Source of the DNA: Shewanella sp. SNU WT4
Lineage (GTDB): Bacteria > Pseudomonadota > Gammaproteobacteria > Enterobacterales > Shewanellaceae
NCBI RefSeq assembly: GCF_006494715.1
Contig: NZ_CP041151.1
Location: forward strand, 1,302,001 to 1,366,000
DNA: 64,000 bases
Direction of reading: 5' to 3'
Every line of letters starts with the position of its first letter. Position 1 is the first letter of the stretch. Under the pieces are notes generated by a model. That model worked only from the letters and a program-made list of their open reading frames with translations, was not told where the DNA came from and did not search any database. Below are positions 29,964-40,288 of this stretch, in pieces. The position numbers and the translations under genes are program-made.

Positions 29964-30215
29964 ATGGTTACCATTCGTTTAGCTCGTGGCGGCGCAAAAA
30001 AGCGTCCATTTTATAACATCGTTGTTGCTGATAGCCGCAATGCTCGTGACGGTCGTTTCATTGAGCGTGTAGGTTTCTTCAACCCTATGGCTCGCGGTCA
30101 GGAAGAAGCTCTGCGCTTAGACCTGGATCGTGTTGAGCATTGGGTTGCTAATGGCGCTGCGACTACTGATCGTGTTGCCAAACTGATCAAAGACGCTCGT
30201 AAAGCAGCTGCTTAA
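29964..30215 (+). CDS. rpsP: 30S ribosomal protein S16
   Basis: An 83-residue S16 protein starting [20 protein letters not shown], with [17 protein letters not shown] near the C-terminus. First gene of rpsP-rimM-trmD-rplS, the standard order. Confidence 0.98.
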   Translation: MVTIRLARGGAKKRPFYNIVVADSRNARDGRFIERVGFFNPMARGQEEALRLDLDRVEHWVANGAATTDRVAKLIKDARKAAA

Positions 30216-30236
30216 TAGCGTTAAGGGTATAGATTG

Positions 30237-30767
30237 ATGAGCAGTAACCAACAACCAATCGTATTGGGCAAAATTGGCGCGTGTTTTGGCGTTAAAGGTT
30301 GGATGAAAATCACATCTTATACCGACTCTGTTGAAGGTATTTTTGACTATTCACCCTTATTGCTGATGCAACAAGGTGAATGGCGTGAAGTGAAAGTTGT
30401 ACAGTGGCGTCTCCAAGGCAAAGCGGTTGTCGCATTGCTGGAAGGGATTAACACTCGGGAAGAAGCGCAAGCACTGACACATAGTGAAATTGCGATTATG
30501 CCTGAACAGATGAATTCTCTGCCAGAAAACGAGTTTTACTGGCGTGAACTGATAGGTTGTACTGTAACTAACACTAAAGGCTACAACATGGGAACGGTTG
30601 ATCAGATCTTGGAAACAGGTTCTAACGACGTTCTGATGGTTAAGGCCAACGCCAAAGATGCTTTTGGTAAAGCGGAACGATTGATTCCCTTTGTCACGGA
30701 ACAGTTCATCCTTGAGGTGGACGTTGCGGCCAAACAGATTACAGTGGATTGGGATCCAGACTTCTAA
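30237..30767 (+). CDS. rimM: 16S rRNA processing protein RimM
   Basis: A 176-residue 30S maturation factor. [20 protein letters not shown] is the N-terminal barrel and [17 protein letters not shown] and RLIPFV mark the PRC-type C-terminal domain. Start is the ATG at 30237, with AAGGG upstream. Confidence 0.96.
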   Translation: MSSNQQPIVLGKIGACFGVKGWMKITSYTDSVEGIFDYSPLLLMQQGEWREVKVVQWRLQGKAVVALLEGINTREEAQALTHSEIAIMPEQMNSLPENEFYWRELIGCTVTNTKGYNMGTVDQILETGSNDVLMVKANAKDAFGKAERLIPFVTEQFILEVDVAAKQITVDWDPDF

Positions 30768-30781
30768 GTCGAGGTACGCAC

Positions 30782-31522
30782 ATGTGGTTAGGGGTAATAA
30801 CCCTGTTTCCTGAGATGTTTCGTGCCGTAAGCGATTTTGGGGTGACGGGTCGGGCCGTGAAAAATGGCCTGCTGGAACTGCAAACGTGGAATCCTCGCGA
30901 TTTCACCCATGATAGACACAGTACTGTGGATGACAGGCCTTATGGTGGTGGTCCCGGTATGTTAATGATGGTGCAGCCTCTACGTGATGCTATCCATGCC
31001 GCGAAAGCGGAAGCAGGTGAAGGCGTAAAAGTCATTTACCTGTCGCCACAGGGGCGCAAGCTGACTCAGCAAGGCGCGTCTGAACTAGCACAATCAGATA
31101 AACTGATCTTAGTGTGTGGTCGATACGAAGGTATTGATGAGCGCATTATTCAGACGGAAATCGATGAAGAGTGGTCTGTGGGTGACTATGTCCTCTCAGG
31201 TGGCGAATTGCCAGCCATGACATTGATTGATGCGGTCGCTAGGCTTGTGCCTGGTGTCCTAGGTAAACAAGCGAGTGCTGAGCAGGATTCCTTCTCAGAT
31301 GGTTTACTTGATTGCCCGCATTATACCCGTCCTGAGTGCTTGGATGGTTTGACTGTACCGGCAGTGTTACTTAGCGGTAACCACGAAGAAATTAGACGCT
31401 GGCGTCTCGAGCAAAGTATCGGAAGAACTTTTCTTAGACGACCAGAATTATTTGACAATCTAGCTCTGACTGACGAACAAACCAGACTGCTGGCGCAATT
31501 CGTTGAAACAACGAATAAGTAA
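30782..31522 (+). CDS. trmD: tRNA (guanine-N1)-methyltransferase TrmD
   Basis: A 246-residue SPOUT methyltransferase making m1G37 in t[16 protein letters not shown] at the start and the knotted SAM site [20 protein letters not shown] are diagnostic. ATG at 30782, preceded by GAGG; an in-frame upstream stretch overlapping rimM is not used. Confidence 0.97.
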   Translation: MWLGVITLFPEMFRAVSDFGVTGRAVKNGLLELQTWNPRDFTHDRHSTVDDRPYGGGPGMLMMVQPLRDAIHAAKAEAGEGVKVIYLSPQGRKLTQQGASELAQSDKLILVCGRYEGIDERIIQTEIDEEWSVGDYVLSGGELPAMTLIDAVARLVPGVLGKQASAEQDSFSDGLLDCPHYTRPECLDGLTVPAVLLSGNHEEIRRWRLEQSIGRTFLRRPELFDNLALTDEQTRLLAQFVETTNK

Positions 31523-31559
31523 ACAGTCGACGCTCAGTTATATCTAGAACGGAGTTTTT

Positions 31560-31913
31560 ATGAACAACATCATTAAAATGCTCAACGATGAGCAAATGAA
31601 GAAAGACGTACCAGATTTCGGCGCTGGTGATACAGTAGTTGTACAGGTACGTGTTAAAGAAGGTGAAAAAGAGCGTCTGCAGGCGTTTGAAGGCGTAGTT
31701 ATCGCTAAGCGTAACCGTGGTCTGCACTCTGCATTCACCGTACGTAAGATCTCTAATGGCGAAGGCGTTGAGCGTACTTTCCAGACTCACAGCCCAGCAA
31801 TCGGAAGCATTGAAGTTAAGCGTCGTGGCCGCGTTCGTCGCGCCAAGCTGTACTATCTGCGTGATCGTTCAGGTAAATCTGCACGTATCCGTGAAAAGCT
31901 GGCTACTAAGTAA
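31560..31913 (+). CDS. rplS: 50S ribosomal protein L19
   Basis: A 117-residue L19 starting [20 protein letters not shown] and ending with the basic [18 protein letters not shown]. Last gene of the operon, followed by a terminator. Confidence 0.98.
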   Translation: MNNIIKMLNDEQMKKDVPDFGAGDTVVVQVRVKEGEKERLQAFEGVVIAKRNRGLHSAFTVRKISNGEGVERTFQTHSPAIGSIEVKRRGRVRRAKLYYLRDRSGKSARIREKLATK

Positions 31914-31957
31914 TTATTTAGTAGACCAACAAACCGACGTAAAGTGTTCGCACGAAG

Positions 31958-31981
31958 ACCCGCCCTTGAGGCGGGTTTTTG
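31958..31981 (+). terminator. Terminator after rplS
   Basis: ACCCGCC-CTTGA-GGCGGGT followed by TTTTTG, 45 bp after rplS. Confidence 0.85.
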
Positions 31982-32029
31982 TTTGTGGTGAAAAATTTTC
32001 AGTTGCTCGTGCTAACATCTTCAGGCATT

Positions 32030-32047
32030 GTAATGCTGTAGCATTAC
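32030..32047. promoter_or_regulatory. Palindrome upstream of aroF
   Basis: GTAATGCT-GT-AGCATTAC is a perfect 8-bp inverted repeat with a 2-bp centre, about 30 bp before the aroF start. It loosely recalls a TyrR box (TGTAA...TTAC) but the spacing differs from TGTAAA-N6-TTTACA. Confidence 0.3.
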
Positions 32048-32076
32048 GCAATTACAGCTTTGAATTTGGAGGCAGC

Positions 32077-33150
32077 ATGGTTGACACTAAGCTTGACAAT
32101 ATTCACATCAGCAACGAGCAGGTGCTGATCACCCCGAATCAATTAAAACTGCAATTACCGCTGACCGAGCGTCATTTAGCCTTCGTCAGTGCGGCGCGCC
32201 AAACTGTGGCCGATATAGTGCATAAGCGCGATCCTCGCCTACTGGTGATCACAGGTCCTTGTTCCATTCATGACTTAACCGCAGTTAAACACTATGCGCG
32301 CCAATTAAAAGCGCTGCAGCTTGAATTAAGCGATGAGTTTTTTATCATAATGCGGGTCTATTTTGAAAAGCCAAGAACCACAGTCGGTTGGAAAGGCTTG
32401 ATTAATGATCCCGATCGCGATGAATCATTCAATGTCGAAAAGGGCTTACGCCAAGCGCGTGAGTTTTTACTGTTTTTAGCTGAGCTGGAGTTACCTGCGG
32501 CCACCGAAGCGCTTGATCCTATCAGCCCCCAATATTTATCTGAATTAATTTCTTGGTCTGCCATTGGCGCCCGCACTACAGAATCACAAACTCACAGAGA
32601 AATGGCTTCAGGCTTGTCTATGCCAGTGGGCTTTAAAAATGGCACGGATGGCAAACTTGATGTCGCTATTAATGCACTCAAATCAGCGGCCAGCAGCCAC
32701 CGTTTTATGGGCATTAATAGTGATGGCCAAGTAGCTTTATTGCAAACCGCTGGTAACCCGGATGGCCACGTTATTTTGCGTGGTGGCCGCGAGCCCAATT
32801 ACGATGCTGCCTCGGTTAATGCTGCCGCTAACGCCTTACACGCATCGGGGCAAAGTGCACGCTTAGTGATTGATTGCAGCCATGGCAATTCCAATAAAGA
32901 CTATCGCCGCCAAGTGCCAGTGTGCCTTGATGTCATGGGGCAAATTGCTGCTGGTAATAACAGTATTATTGGGGTTATGCTCGAAAGTCATCTGCAAGCG
33001 GGCTCACAGGATGCAAGCGCGTCATCTTTGCAATATGGCGTATCTATTACTGATGCTTGCATCGATTGGCCGGCAACCGAGCAAGTGTTAAGGCTCGCGG
33101 CGGTTTTGGTTAAACCGGTATTGGCCACGCGTTTTCAGGGAGAGAATTGA
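32077..33150 (+). CDS. aroF: 3-deoxy-7-phosphoheptulonate (DAHP) synthase, AroF type
   Basis: A 357-residue type I-alpha DAHP synthase, first step of the shikimate pathway from PEP and erythrose 4-phosphate. ITGPCSIHD, the [12 protein letters not shown] loop, GFKNGTDG and [11 protein letters not shown] are intact. The ATG at 32077 has GGAGG upstream. Its coupling to tyrA (TGATG overlap) argues for the tyrosine-sensitive isoenzyme, but the feedback ligand cannot be read directly. Confidence 0.93.
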   Translation: MVDTKLDNIHISNEQVLITPNQLKLQLPLTERHLAFVSAARQTVADIVHKRDPRLLVITGPCSIHDLTAVKHYARQLKALQLELSDEFFIIMRVYFEKPRTTVGWKGLINDPDRDESFNVEKGLRQAREFLLFLAELELPAATEALDPISPQYLSELISWSAIGARTTESQTHREMASGLSMPVGFKNGTDGKLDVAINALKSAASSHRFMGINSDGQVALLQTAGNPDGHVILRGGREPNYDAASVNAAANALHASGQSARLVIDCSHGNSNKDYRRQVPVCLDVMGQIAAGNNSIIGVMLESHLQAGSQDASASSLQYGVSITDACIDWPATEQVLRLAAVLVKPVLATRFQGEN

Positions 33151-34292
33151 TGAATGAAGCGACGAGTGAGGCACTTGAATTATTACGTCAGCAAATAGAT
33201 GCCGTCGATCAAGAATTGCTGGCATTAGTTAGGCGCCGCTTAGATTTAGTGGCAAGTGTGGGCCGGGTTAAGCATCAAGCGGGTTTACCTATTTATGCGC
33301 CTGAGCGCGAGGCTAAAATGCTGGCTAAACGCCGTCAAGAAGCCAGCGAGATGCATATAGCGCCGCAGTTGATTGAAGATTTATTAAGGCGCTTAATGCG
33401 CGAATCTTACCTGAATGAAAAAGACGTAGGGTTTAAGTCGGTCAATCCAAACCTTAGCCGCGTAGTGGTGATTGGCGGCGCGGGTGCCTTGGGGCAAGTG
33501 TTTGTGCAAATGCTGCGCCTCTCTGGCTATCATGTTGATATTTTAGATGTTAATGATTGGCATAACGCTGATGCACTGCTAGATAACGTGGGCTTAGTGC
33601 TCGTGAGTGTACCCATTAGCTATACTTGCGAGCTTATCCGCGAAAAACTGACACGCTTACCAGATAACTGCGTGCTTGCCGATCTCACGTCCATTAAAGC
33701 ATCGCCTCTTGATGCCATGTTAAAGGCTCATCGCGGCCCAGTCGTTGGGCTGCACCCTATGTTTGGCCCGGATGTCGGCAGTCTCGCTAAGCAAGTGGTG
33801 GTAGTGTGCCATGGGCGTGAGCCAGAGCAATATCAATGGTTATTGCAGCAAATGACCATTTGGGGCGCGCGTATTGTGGAAGCCAATGCCACAGAGCACG
33901 ACAATGCCATGCAATTAGTGCAAGCTATGCGTCACTTTTCAACCTTTGTCTATGGCCTTAATCTGTGTAAACAACAAGCTGATATAAAACAATTATTGCT
34001 GTTTAGCTCACCAATTTATCGGCTCGAATTAGCCATGGTGGGGCGTTTATTTGCTCAAAGCCCAGAGCTTTATGCTGATATCATTTTTGCGCAATTGGGT
34101 TCTGAAGGTGTGATCGGGGACTATCTAGCTAACTATCGCCAAGCCTTTGAATTACTTAAAAACCGAGACAGAGACACCTTTGTTGAATGGTTTAAGCAAG
34201 TTGCAACTTGGTTTGGCGATTTAGCGCCGCAATTTCAATTAGAAAGTCGGCAAATGCTGCAGTCAGTTAACGATATTCACTCCAATCCTTAA
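33150..34292 (+). CDS. tyrA: Bifunctional chorismate mutase/prephenate dehydrogenase TyrA
   Basis: A 380-residue fusion: AroQ-type chorismate mutase (about residues 1-90, with [17 protein letters not shown]) and prephenate dehydrogenase ([13 protein letters not shown] nucleotide fold, then [12 protein letters not shown]). It makes 4-hydroxyphenylpyruvate for tyrosine. Overlaps the aroF stop by one base. Confidence 0.95.
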   Translation: MNEATSEALELLRQQIDAVDQELLALVRRRLDLVASVGRVKHQAGLPIYAPEREAKMLAKRRQEASEMHIAPQLIEDLLRRLMRESYLNEKDVGFKSVNPNLSRVVVIGGAGALGQVFVQMLRLSGYHVDILDVNDWHNADALLDNVGLVLVSVPISYTCELIREKLTRLPDNCVLADLTSIKASPLDAMLKAHRGPVVGLHPMFGPDVGSLAKQVVVVCHGREPEQYQWLLQQMTIWGARIVEANATEHDNAMQLVQAMRHFSTFVYGLNLCKQQADIKQLLLFSSPIYRLELAMVGRLFAQSPELYADIIFAQLGSEGVIGDYLANYRQAFELLKNRDRDTFVEWFKQVATWFGDLAPQFQLESRQMLQSVNDIHSNP

Positions 34293-34445
34293 ATTAGGTT
34301 AGAAGCTTAACGTCATCACAGATGAGCCTAGTTATTACATCTCATCTGTGATTGCTCGCTCCATGCCTTACCCCCCGCAATTAACGTCCAGTTAGCTCAA
34401 TGCGATTAACCTCAAAAAAATCGAAATTATGCGATCTCAATCTTA

Positions 34446-34470
34446 AACATATAAATATTATGTATGTTTA
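34446..34470. promoter_or_regulatory. NsrR-like palindrome 1 upstream of hcp
   Basis: AACATATAAAT-A-TTATGTATGTT forms an imperfect 11-1-11 palindrome resembling the NsrR operator (AAGATGCATTT-N-AAATGCATCTT). It lies 70-95 bp before the hcp start and is repeated at 34505. Confidence 0.45.
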
Positions 34471-34504
34471 ATTATGCCTGCGAACCTCCACTCGTTATGC
34501 TTAT

Positions 34505-34529
34505 AACATATAAATCAAATGCATGTATT
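34505..34529. promoter_or_regulatory. NsrR-like palindrome 2 next to the hcp ribosome site
   Basis: AACATATAAAT-C-AAATGCATGTA; the right half matches the NsrR half-site at 9 of 11 bases. It starts 59 bp after the first copy and shares its first 11 bases. NsrR represses hcp-hcr in E. coli and is relieved by nitric oxide. Confidence 0.5.
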
Positions 34530-34539
34530 AGGTGGCTTT

Positions 34540-36198
34540 ATGTTTTGTATTCAATGTGAACAAACAATCCGCACTCCAGCGGGCAGTGGTTGTAGTTATT
34601 CGCAAGGTATGTGCGGCAAATTAGCGGCAACCTCAGATCTGCAAGACGTGCTGATCTATTTATTACAAGGCCTCTCTTACCATGCGTTAAAAGCCAGAGA
34701 GTTTGGCATCATAAATCATGATGTAGATACCTTTGTGCCTAAAGCATTTTTTGCGACCTTAACAAACGTCAACTTTGATGATGAGCGCATAGTGGCGTTA
34801 GTTGGTGAGGCGCTGAGTTATCGTGAGCAGTTACTGCAAGCCTATAGTGGCCATTGTAGCGCCGAAGACTTAGCCAGCGCGCCGGTATATGCCTCGATGA
34901 CGTTAGAGGCTGCTAAAAATAACATTATTGAATTGGCGGCCATGGCAGCGCCTAATCGTGGTAGCACTGAGATTCATGAAGATATTTTAGGGCTAAGACT
35001 CTTATGTCTTTATGGTTTGAAAGGCGCCGCCGCGTATATGGAGCATGCGCGCGTATTAGATCAAACCAGTATCGATGTGGCCACTGAGTTTCATCGCTTG
35101 ATGGATTTCCTGGGTTCTGACAGTGAAGATGCTGGCGCGCTATTTGATGCTGCCATGGCGATAGGTCAGCTTAACTATCAAATCATGGCCATGTTAGATT
35201 TAGGCGAAACTAGCTGTTTTGGTCACCCTGAGCCTACTCAAGTCAATACTGTACCTTTTAAAGGCAAGGCCATTTTAGTGTCAGGTCATGATATGAAAGA
35301 CCTTGAGCTGATTTTGCAGCAAACCCAGGGCTTAGGCATTAATGTTTATACCCATGGTGAAATGCTGCCAGCCTTAGCTTATCCAGCCTTTAAGCAATAT
35401 CCGCATCTGGTCGGCAATTACGGCAGCGCTTGGCAAAATCAGCAAACCGAATTCGCTAATTTCCCAGGCGCTGTGGTGATGACTTCTAACTGCATTATCG
35501 ATCCCTTTGTTGGTCAATATAACGAGCGTATTTTTACCCGTAGCATAGTGGGCTGGCCTGGGGTTACTCATATTGAAGGTGATGATTTCAGTGCTGTTAT
35601 CAATAAGGCCTTAGCGCTTGATGGCTTTAAATATGATGAAATTCCACATTTAATCACCATAGGTTTTGCGCGTAATGCCTTAATGGCGGCGGCGCCTGCT
35701 GTGGTTGAAAATGTCAAAAACGGTAGCATCAAGCATTTCTTCTTAGTGGGCGGCTGTGATGGTGATAAGTCTGAACGCAGTTACTTTACTGAGTTTGCGA
35801 CAGCAGCGCCCAAAGATAGCGTGATTTTGACTTTAGGTTGCGGCAAGTACAAATTCAACAAGTTGGAGTTTGGTGATATTAACGGTATTCCGCGCTTGCT
35901 TGATATTGGCCAGTGTAATGATGCTTATTCAGCCATTCAATTAGCTTTAGTCTTAAGTGAGATTTTTGAATGTGAACTCAATGAGTTACCTTTGAGCTTA
36001 GTATTATCTTGGTTTGAGCAAAAGGCGATTGTTATCTTACTGACCTTGTTATCCCTTGGCGTTAAGAATATCCGCACTGGCCCAACGGCGCCGGCGTTTT
36101 TAAGTGCTAATTTATTGCAAGTGCTAGAGCAGCAATTTGGTTTGAAAACCACCACGACTGTGGATGCTGACTTAGCAAGCTTATTAAACCGCGCGTAA
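34540..36198 (+). CDS. hcp: Hybrid cluster protein (Hcp)
   Basis: A 552-residue Fe-S protein that reduces nitric oxide (and has hydroxylamine reductase activity). The N-terminal cysteines FCIQCEQT...[11 protein letters not shown] bind the first cluster; the hybrid-cluster ligands lie in [21 protein letters not shown] and [12 protein letters not shown] at 34540 with AGGTGG upstream. It is followed by its reductase hcr. Confidence 0.97.
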   Translation: MFCIQCEQTIRTPAGSGCSYSQGMCGKLAATSDLQDVLIYLLQGLSYHALKAREFGIINHDVDTFVPKAFFATLTNVNFDDERIVALVGEALSYREQLLQAYSGHCSAEDLASAPVYASMTLEAAKNNIIELAAMAAPNRGSTEIHEDILGLRLLCLYGLKGAAAYMEHARVLDQTSIDVATEFHRLMDFLGSDSEDAGALFDAAMAIGQLNYQIMAMLDLGETSCFGHPEPTQVNTVPFKGKAILVSGHDMKDLELILQQTQGLGINVYTHGEMLPALAYPAFKQYPHLVGNYGSAWQNQQTEFANFPGAVVMTSNCIIDPFVGQYNERIFTRSIVGWPGVTHIEGDDFSAVINKALALDGFKYDEIPHLITIGFARNALMAAAPAVVENVKNGSIKHFFLVGGCDGDKSERSYFTEFATAAPKDSVILTLGCGKYKFNKLEFGDINGIPRLLDIGQCNDAYSAIQLALVLSEIFECELNELPLSLVLSWFEQKAIVILLTLLSLGVKNIRTGPTAPAFLSANLLQVLEQQFGLKTTTTVDADLASLLNRA

Positions 36199-36283
36199 TT
36201 TAAGTAAGGTGAAGTGGCTTAAGTGCAGGCTTTGCTCTCGGCTTCTGCCACTAGAAGCTTGAGCCACTTTACTGGAGATAGAC

Positions 36284-37507
36284 ATGAGTAATCCTTTCGC
36301 GGCGGCGTTATCGCAATTACAAGTCAGCGCGCCATCAACACCTGCTAAGTTAATCCCGCAAGCTTCGCCCGTTAGCGCGTTAGCGCATAGTTGGCAATCA
36401 ATGAAGCAAGCAGCATGGACAGCCTCAAGCATTGAGCTTGAGTGCATTGATAAAATACAGCAAACCATGAATGTCGTGAGTTTGGTGTTTCGGCCTTTGC
36501 AGCCGCAGTTATTTATCTTTAAGCCCGGGCAATTTGTCACTATTAGCGTCGCGATAGCGGGGAAGAATTACCATCGTAGTTATTCCATTTCATCATCACC
36601 GTCTGCGCCACTCACGCTGGAGTTAACCATTAAGAAGGTTGATAACGGTAAGGTGTCAAATTACCTAGTGGATGAGTTTGCCATTGGTGATTGCATTCGT
36701 GTAAGTCAGCCTCTTGGGAATTTTAATCTCATTGATATTAACGCTGATAAGTACCTATTTATCAGTGCTGGCTGCGGTATTACGCCTATGATGTCGATGG
36801 CTACATTTTTAACTGACAGCCAAGTCAGTGCTGATGTGGCCTTTGTGCACTGCGCGCAGGCACCTGATGATATTATCTTTAACGACAGATTACGCCACTG
36901 GCTAAGCCCTAAATCGCACGCGGGATTAAATAGTCAGCGCAATGATTACCAACGTAGTCTTAGCTTTGTGCTTGAACATGGGCTTGAATCTGTTAGCGAG
37001 CAAGGGATGCGCGATGATGATGGCATACATTGGGGCTATGGCCGTATTAGCCTTAAGCATTTACAAGCGGCGGTGAGTGATTATCGCGAGCGCAGCATCT
37101 TGGTATGTGGCCCAGCAGGCTTTATGCAAGCGCTGCAAAGCATGCTGCATTACGTTGGCTTTGATATGGCGCGTTTTCATCAAGAAAGCTTTATGCCAGC
37201 AACAGAATCAGCGCCAACACTGACTGCTGATGGTATTAATCCCAACCCAGTTGTAAAGCTAATGAGTCAAGATGCCAGTGTGCAGTTGCATCAAGGTGAC
37301 TTACTGCTTGATGGCATAGAATCTTTAGGCTTACCTATTATTGCCGCTTGTCGCAGCGGTGTTTGCGGCTCATGCAAGTGCAAAGTGATTGCTGGGGAAG
37401 TCGCTCAAAGTTCGACTGCGCCCTTAAGTGAGGCTGAAATCAACGATGGCCTAGTGCTTGCCTGCTCAAGCCGATTACTGACAGATGTGACTATTGCCTT
37501 AGTCTAA
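36284..37507 (+). CDS. hcr: NADH oxidoreductase Hcr
   Basis: A 407-residue reductase that feeds electrons to Hcp. An N-terminal low-complexity extension of about 50 residues precedes the FAD domain (RSYSISSSP), the NAD domain (SAGCGITPMMSMATFL, VCGPAGFMQ) and a C-terminal plant-type 2Fe-2S domain (CRSGVCGSCKCKV...LACSS). It starts 85 bp after hcp, likely one operon. Confidence 0.93.
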   Translation: MSNPFAAALSQLQVSAPSTPAKLIPQASPVSALAHSWQSMKQAAWTASSIELECIDKIQQTMNVVSLVFRPLQPQLFIFKPGQFVTISVAIAGKNYHRSYSISSSPSAPLTLELTIKKVDNGKVSNYLVDEFAIGDCIRVSQPLGNFNLIDINADKYLFISAGCGITPMMSMATFLTDSQVSADVAFVHCAQAPDDIIFNDRLRHWLSPKSHAGLNSQRNDYQRSLSFVLEHGLESVSEQGMRDDDGIHWGYGRISLKHLQAAVSDYRERSILVCGPAGFMQALQSMLHYVGFDMARFHQESFMPATESAPTLTADGINPNPVVKLMSQDASVQLHQGDLLLDGIESLGLPIIAACRSGVCGSCKCKVIAGEVAQSSTAPLSEAEINDGLVLACSSRLLTDVTIALV

Positions 37508-37646
37508 TGACAAGCTTAACTGTGATTTAAGTTATAAATTTAACTGCTGACAGGATATTGCGCTTTTAACTTCTAGAACGTATTGTTTAAGGGAGCAATG
37601 ACGCTGGTCCCGCGCCAAGGGATTGATTCCAAACAAGAGAGGCACT

Positions 37647-37976
37647 ATGTCATTAACCACCACTGAAAATGTTTTGTCTGAAGATGTCAGTCTTGGTCAT
37701 GTGTTGTATGGTTTGCAATCAGCTTTTGCGTTATTCCTAGTTCCTGTGCTTGTGGGTTTAGTGATTAATCTTGCCCAGCGCACTCCGGGGGCATTACTTA
37801 ATTCACATCTAAAATATCAACGACATAGCACCCTAGGTTTAATCGGTTTAATGACCTTAGGCTATTTGATGGCCGACGGTTGGATGAGTGTGCTCTTGTA
37901 TGCCACCGCACTTACTTGGTTTTGCCACCGCATTATTCGTGGTTGGTTGAGCTTGTTAGATGGTCAGGCGATTTAG
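37647..37976 (+). CDS. Small membrane protein downstream of hcr, unknown function
   Basis: A 109-residue protein with about three hydrophobic helices (roughly 27-45, 62-78 and 80-95). I do not recognise the family. The ATG at 37647 has GAGAGG upstream. It follows hcr after 139 bp and is closed by a strong terminator, so it may be cotranscribed with hcp-hcr or have its own promoter. No catalytic motif is visible; a conserved-looking RTPGALLNSHLKYQRHST links two helices. Confidence 0.6.
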   Translation: MSLTTTENVLSEDVSLGHVLYGLQSAFALFLVPVLVGLVINLAQRTPGALLNSHLKYQRHSTLGLIGLMTLGYLMADGWMSVLLYATALTWFCHRIIRGWLSLLDGQAI

Positions 37977-38030
37977 TTCAATCGCTAATGTTTTACCCCT
38001 CAGCTAATTCATAAATAAGCCACATTATAA

Positions 38031-38075
38031 AAAAGCGCCCAGTGTAGTGATTGCTACGCTGGGCGCTTAGTTTTT
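38031..38075. terminator. Bidirectional terminator between the hcr region and pheA
   Basis: AAGCGCCCAGTGTAG (38033-38047) pairs with CTACGCTGGGCGCTT (38054-38068), nearly 15 bp, with A-run on the left and TTTTT on the right. It can serve both converging transcripts. Confidence 0.85.
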
Positions 38076-38087
38076 AATGCTTAGTTG

Positions 38088-40103
38088 TTAGTCGTGAATA
38101 AAATGACTCACAAGTTCAGTTAAGGTGCGAGTGGGTAAATTCGCCGAGAGTATGATGGCTTCTGCCCCTAAACTCTTCGCCGCCAGAATATTGGTCTTAG
38201 CATGCTGACTATTACTGCGACTGCGGTGGATCACAGGTAAATGACTGGCACTGATCAACTGACTAATAGCTTCAAGGTCGGCGCGGCTATTGCCTTGATA
38301 ATCTTGCATACCCGCTTCAATTAAGGCTAGTTGTTGATTGCCTTGCTCCAGTAATTTATCCGCGCAGCCGAGCCAAGTCTTAATATTCGTGGCGGGATCT
38401 TTTTCTAATAACACAGGTAAGGTTTGCTGGCCTAATTGCGCAATCAAGCTGTGATTATTCATGTGCTGGCCGCTGACATAGAGTGCATCTACAAAGCGCG
38501 GCAGGGTAAGCGGCATGTGAGTCACTTCAACCACGAAGGCGATGTTTAATTGCTGGCAAATGGGCGCTATGGTATCGAGCTCGCACGTTGAGTAGATATC
38601 ATGAGTCAAGATAATCGCGCCAAAGCCATTGTTTTTAAGGCCTTGTAAACAACTGCGCCAGCCTTGATGGGGTAGGCTACTGATAAGAGCAAGCGCCAAT
38701 TTATGACTATCCCCAAGGGCATGACTGGCTAGCATTATGCTTGAACAATCAGGTTTAAAGTCGACACTTGAGCGGCTAGTCACGGCTTTGTTGTTAGCGC
38801 TGTCAGCATGAATTTCGGCTTCATTTTTAGCATAGTGAGTATCGCTTGCATGGTTGTCATAGTTAGTATCGTGTGCTTGCAGCGCTGTACTTGGCGCTGC
38901 GTCTTGAGTCTCGGCGATGGGTTTAAGTAATAACTGCTGCTGATTAAGCTCAGCGGGTTTTACTGTTTCTATAGGATAGCAGCCCAAAACCTTGATATAG
39001 CGGGTTTGGCGCTCAAGCTCTTGCAAGGCGGCATTAAGATTATCATCGGCTAAGTTAGCTTCGATATCGAGATAGAACATTTCTTCCCAAGGCGTACCAG
39101 CAATAGGGCGCGACTCTAACTTGGTCATATTGAGTTGATGCTGTTTTAGTACCAGTAGAGCATCAACTAAGGCGCCGGGCTTATGGCCGGTTGCCATAAT
39201 CAAGGTTGTTTTCGCCGGTAATTGACTGGGCACAGACACAGGTTTTCTGCCCACGACAATAAAGCGGCTTTGATTAATGCTTTGATTGGCAAGACCGGCA
39301 TCTAGTACTTCTAAGCCATAAAGCTCGCCACCTTCAGCGCTACCAATAGCGGCGAAAGTCTCATCCTTACTCTCTACCACTTGCTGCATGGCATCGGCAC
39401 TACTGGCGCAGTAATGCAGTTGCCATTGGCTATGCTGCTGCAGATATCTATTGCATTGACTCATCGGCTGAGGATGAGCGCATAACTGAGTGATATTGGC
39501 TAACTTGCTACCAGGTTTGGCTAATAAGCAGTGGCCGACCTCGATAGTGATTTCACCTATGATGGATAAGCGGGTGTGTTGCAGTAAGTCATAGACTTCA
39601 TTGATAGAACCCGAAGAGGTGTTTTCTATGGGTAAAAATCCATAATCAGCGTGGCCTTTTTCGACGGCTGCGATTATATCATCAAAATTTTGGCAGCCCA
39701 TTTCGAGCATGCTCATCTGGCGGCGCTGACAGTAGCGACTGGCGGCAATATGCGAGTAAGAGCCACGCGCGCCTAAATAGGCAATGCAAAATTGCTGAGT
39801 TTTATCCTGAGGATTGGCAATATTTTGCAGGTAAGCCTGCTGGCTGAGTACTGAGTCTTCAATAATGGCTTGATATAAATTAATCACAAAATGACTATCA
39901 AGGCCTTGCTCACGCCCTTGGGCGACTAAGCGCGATAACAGCTGCTTTTCACGCTCTAAATCTCTGATGGGGCGAACATCCACGGCTTTACTGCGAGCCA
40001 CCTCAATACTGAGTTCACGCCTTTTGGCTAACAACTTTAGCAAGTCTGCATCTAGGCTGCTGATAGCTGTGCGGATCGTATCTAATGGCAGGGGTTTATC
40101 CAT
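38088..40103 (-). CDS. pheA: PheA: chorismate mutase/prephenate dehydratase with extra DAHP synthase-like domain
   Basis: A 671-residue protein, almost 290 longer than E. coli PheA. Order: AroQ chorismate mutase (1-90), prephenate dehydratase (about 104-290, YLGARGSYSHIA and the SRF motif at 279-281), ACT phenylalanine-sensing domain (about 298-375, ESRP at 330-333), a polar linker (about 380-448), then a C-terminal domain of about 220 residues. That last part resembles the second half of a type I-beta DAHP synthase (VVEVTH, LYVSGQHMNNHSLIAQLG, LPVLLEKD, EQGNQQLALIEAG, LAAKSLGAEAIIL), but the GPCS, KRG, ERG and DPSH catalytic motifs are lost. It is probably non-catalytic. Confidence 0.93.
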   Translation of the reverse strand: MDKPLPLDTIRTAISSLDADLLKLLAKRRELSIEVARSKAVDVRPIRDLEREKQLLSRLVAQGREQGLDSHFVINLYQAIIEDSVLSQQAYLQNIANPQDKTQQFCIAYLGARGSYSHIAASRYCQRRQMSMLEMGCQNFDDIIAAVEKGHADYGFLPIENTSSGSINEVYDLLQHTRLSIIGEITIEVGHCLLAKPGSKLANITQLCAHPQPMSQCNRYLQQHSQWQLHYCASSADAMQQVVESKDETFAAIGSAEGGELYGLEVLDAGLANQSINQSRFIVVGRKPVSVPSQLPAKTTLIMATGHKPGALVDALLVLKQHQLNMTKLESRPIAGTPWEEMFYLDIEANLADDNLNAALQELERQTRYIKVLGCYPIETVKPAELNQQQLLLKPIAETQDAAPSTALQAHDTNYDNHASDTHYAKNEAEIHADSANNKAVTSRSSVDFKPDCSSIMLASHALGDSHKLALALISSLPHQGWRSCLQGLKNNGFGAIILTHDIYSTCELDTIAPICQQLNIAFVVEVTHMPLTLPRFVDALYVSGQHMNNHSLIAQLGQQTLPVLLEKDPATNIKTWLGCADKLLEQGNQQLALIEAGMQDYQGNSRADLEAISQLISASHLPVIHRSRSNSQHAKTNILAAKSLGAEAIILSANLPTRTLTELVSHFIHD

Positions 40104-40258
40104 GGTGTAATCTCATCAGGAGGTCGAATCAATAACTTACCGCAGTTGGTGCAAGAGTAGTAAGTAATCGCTGTGATTAGTTTAAGTATCAGCTTGAAAA
40201 ACTACGGCTAGCAGGCATAAGTGTCAATCAAAAATGTGGTCAGCTAATTGTTTTCCAT

Positions 40259-40288
40259 AAAAAAAGCGCACTAAGTGCGCTTTTTTTT
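40259..40288. terminator. Bidirectional terminator between raiA and pheA
   Basis: GCGCAC-TAA-GTGCGC flanked by seven A on the left and eight T on the right. On the minus strand it ends raiA transcription before pheA. Confidence 0.85.

Noticed and set aside
40204..40219. 16-bp sequence TACGGCTAGCAGGCAT also found at 52144-52159
   Set aside because: A single shared 16-mer in a 64 kb window is about what chance gives, and the flanks do not match.
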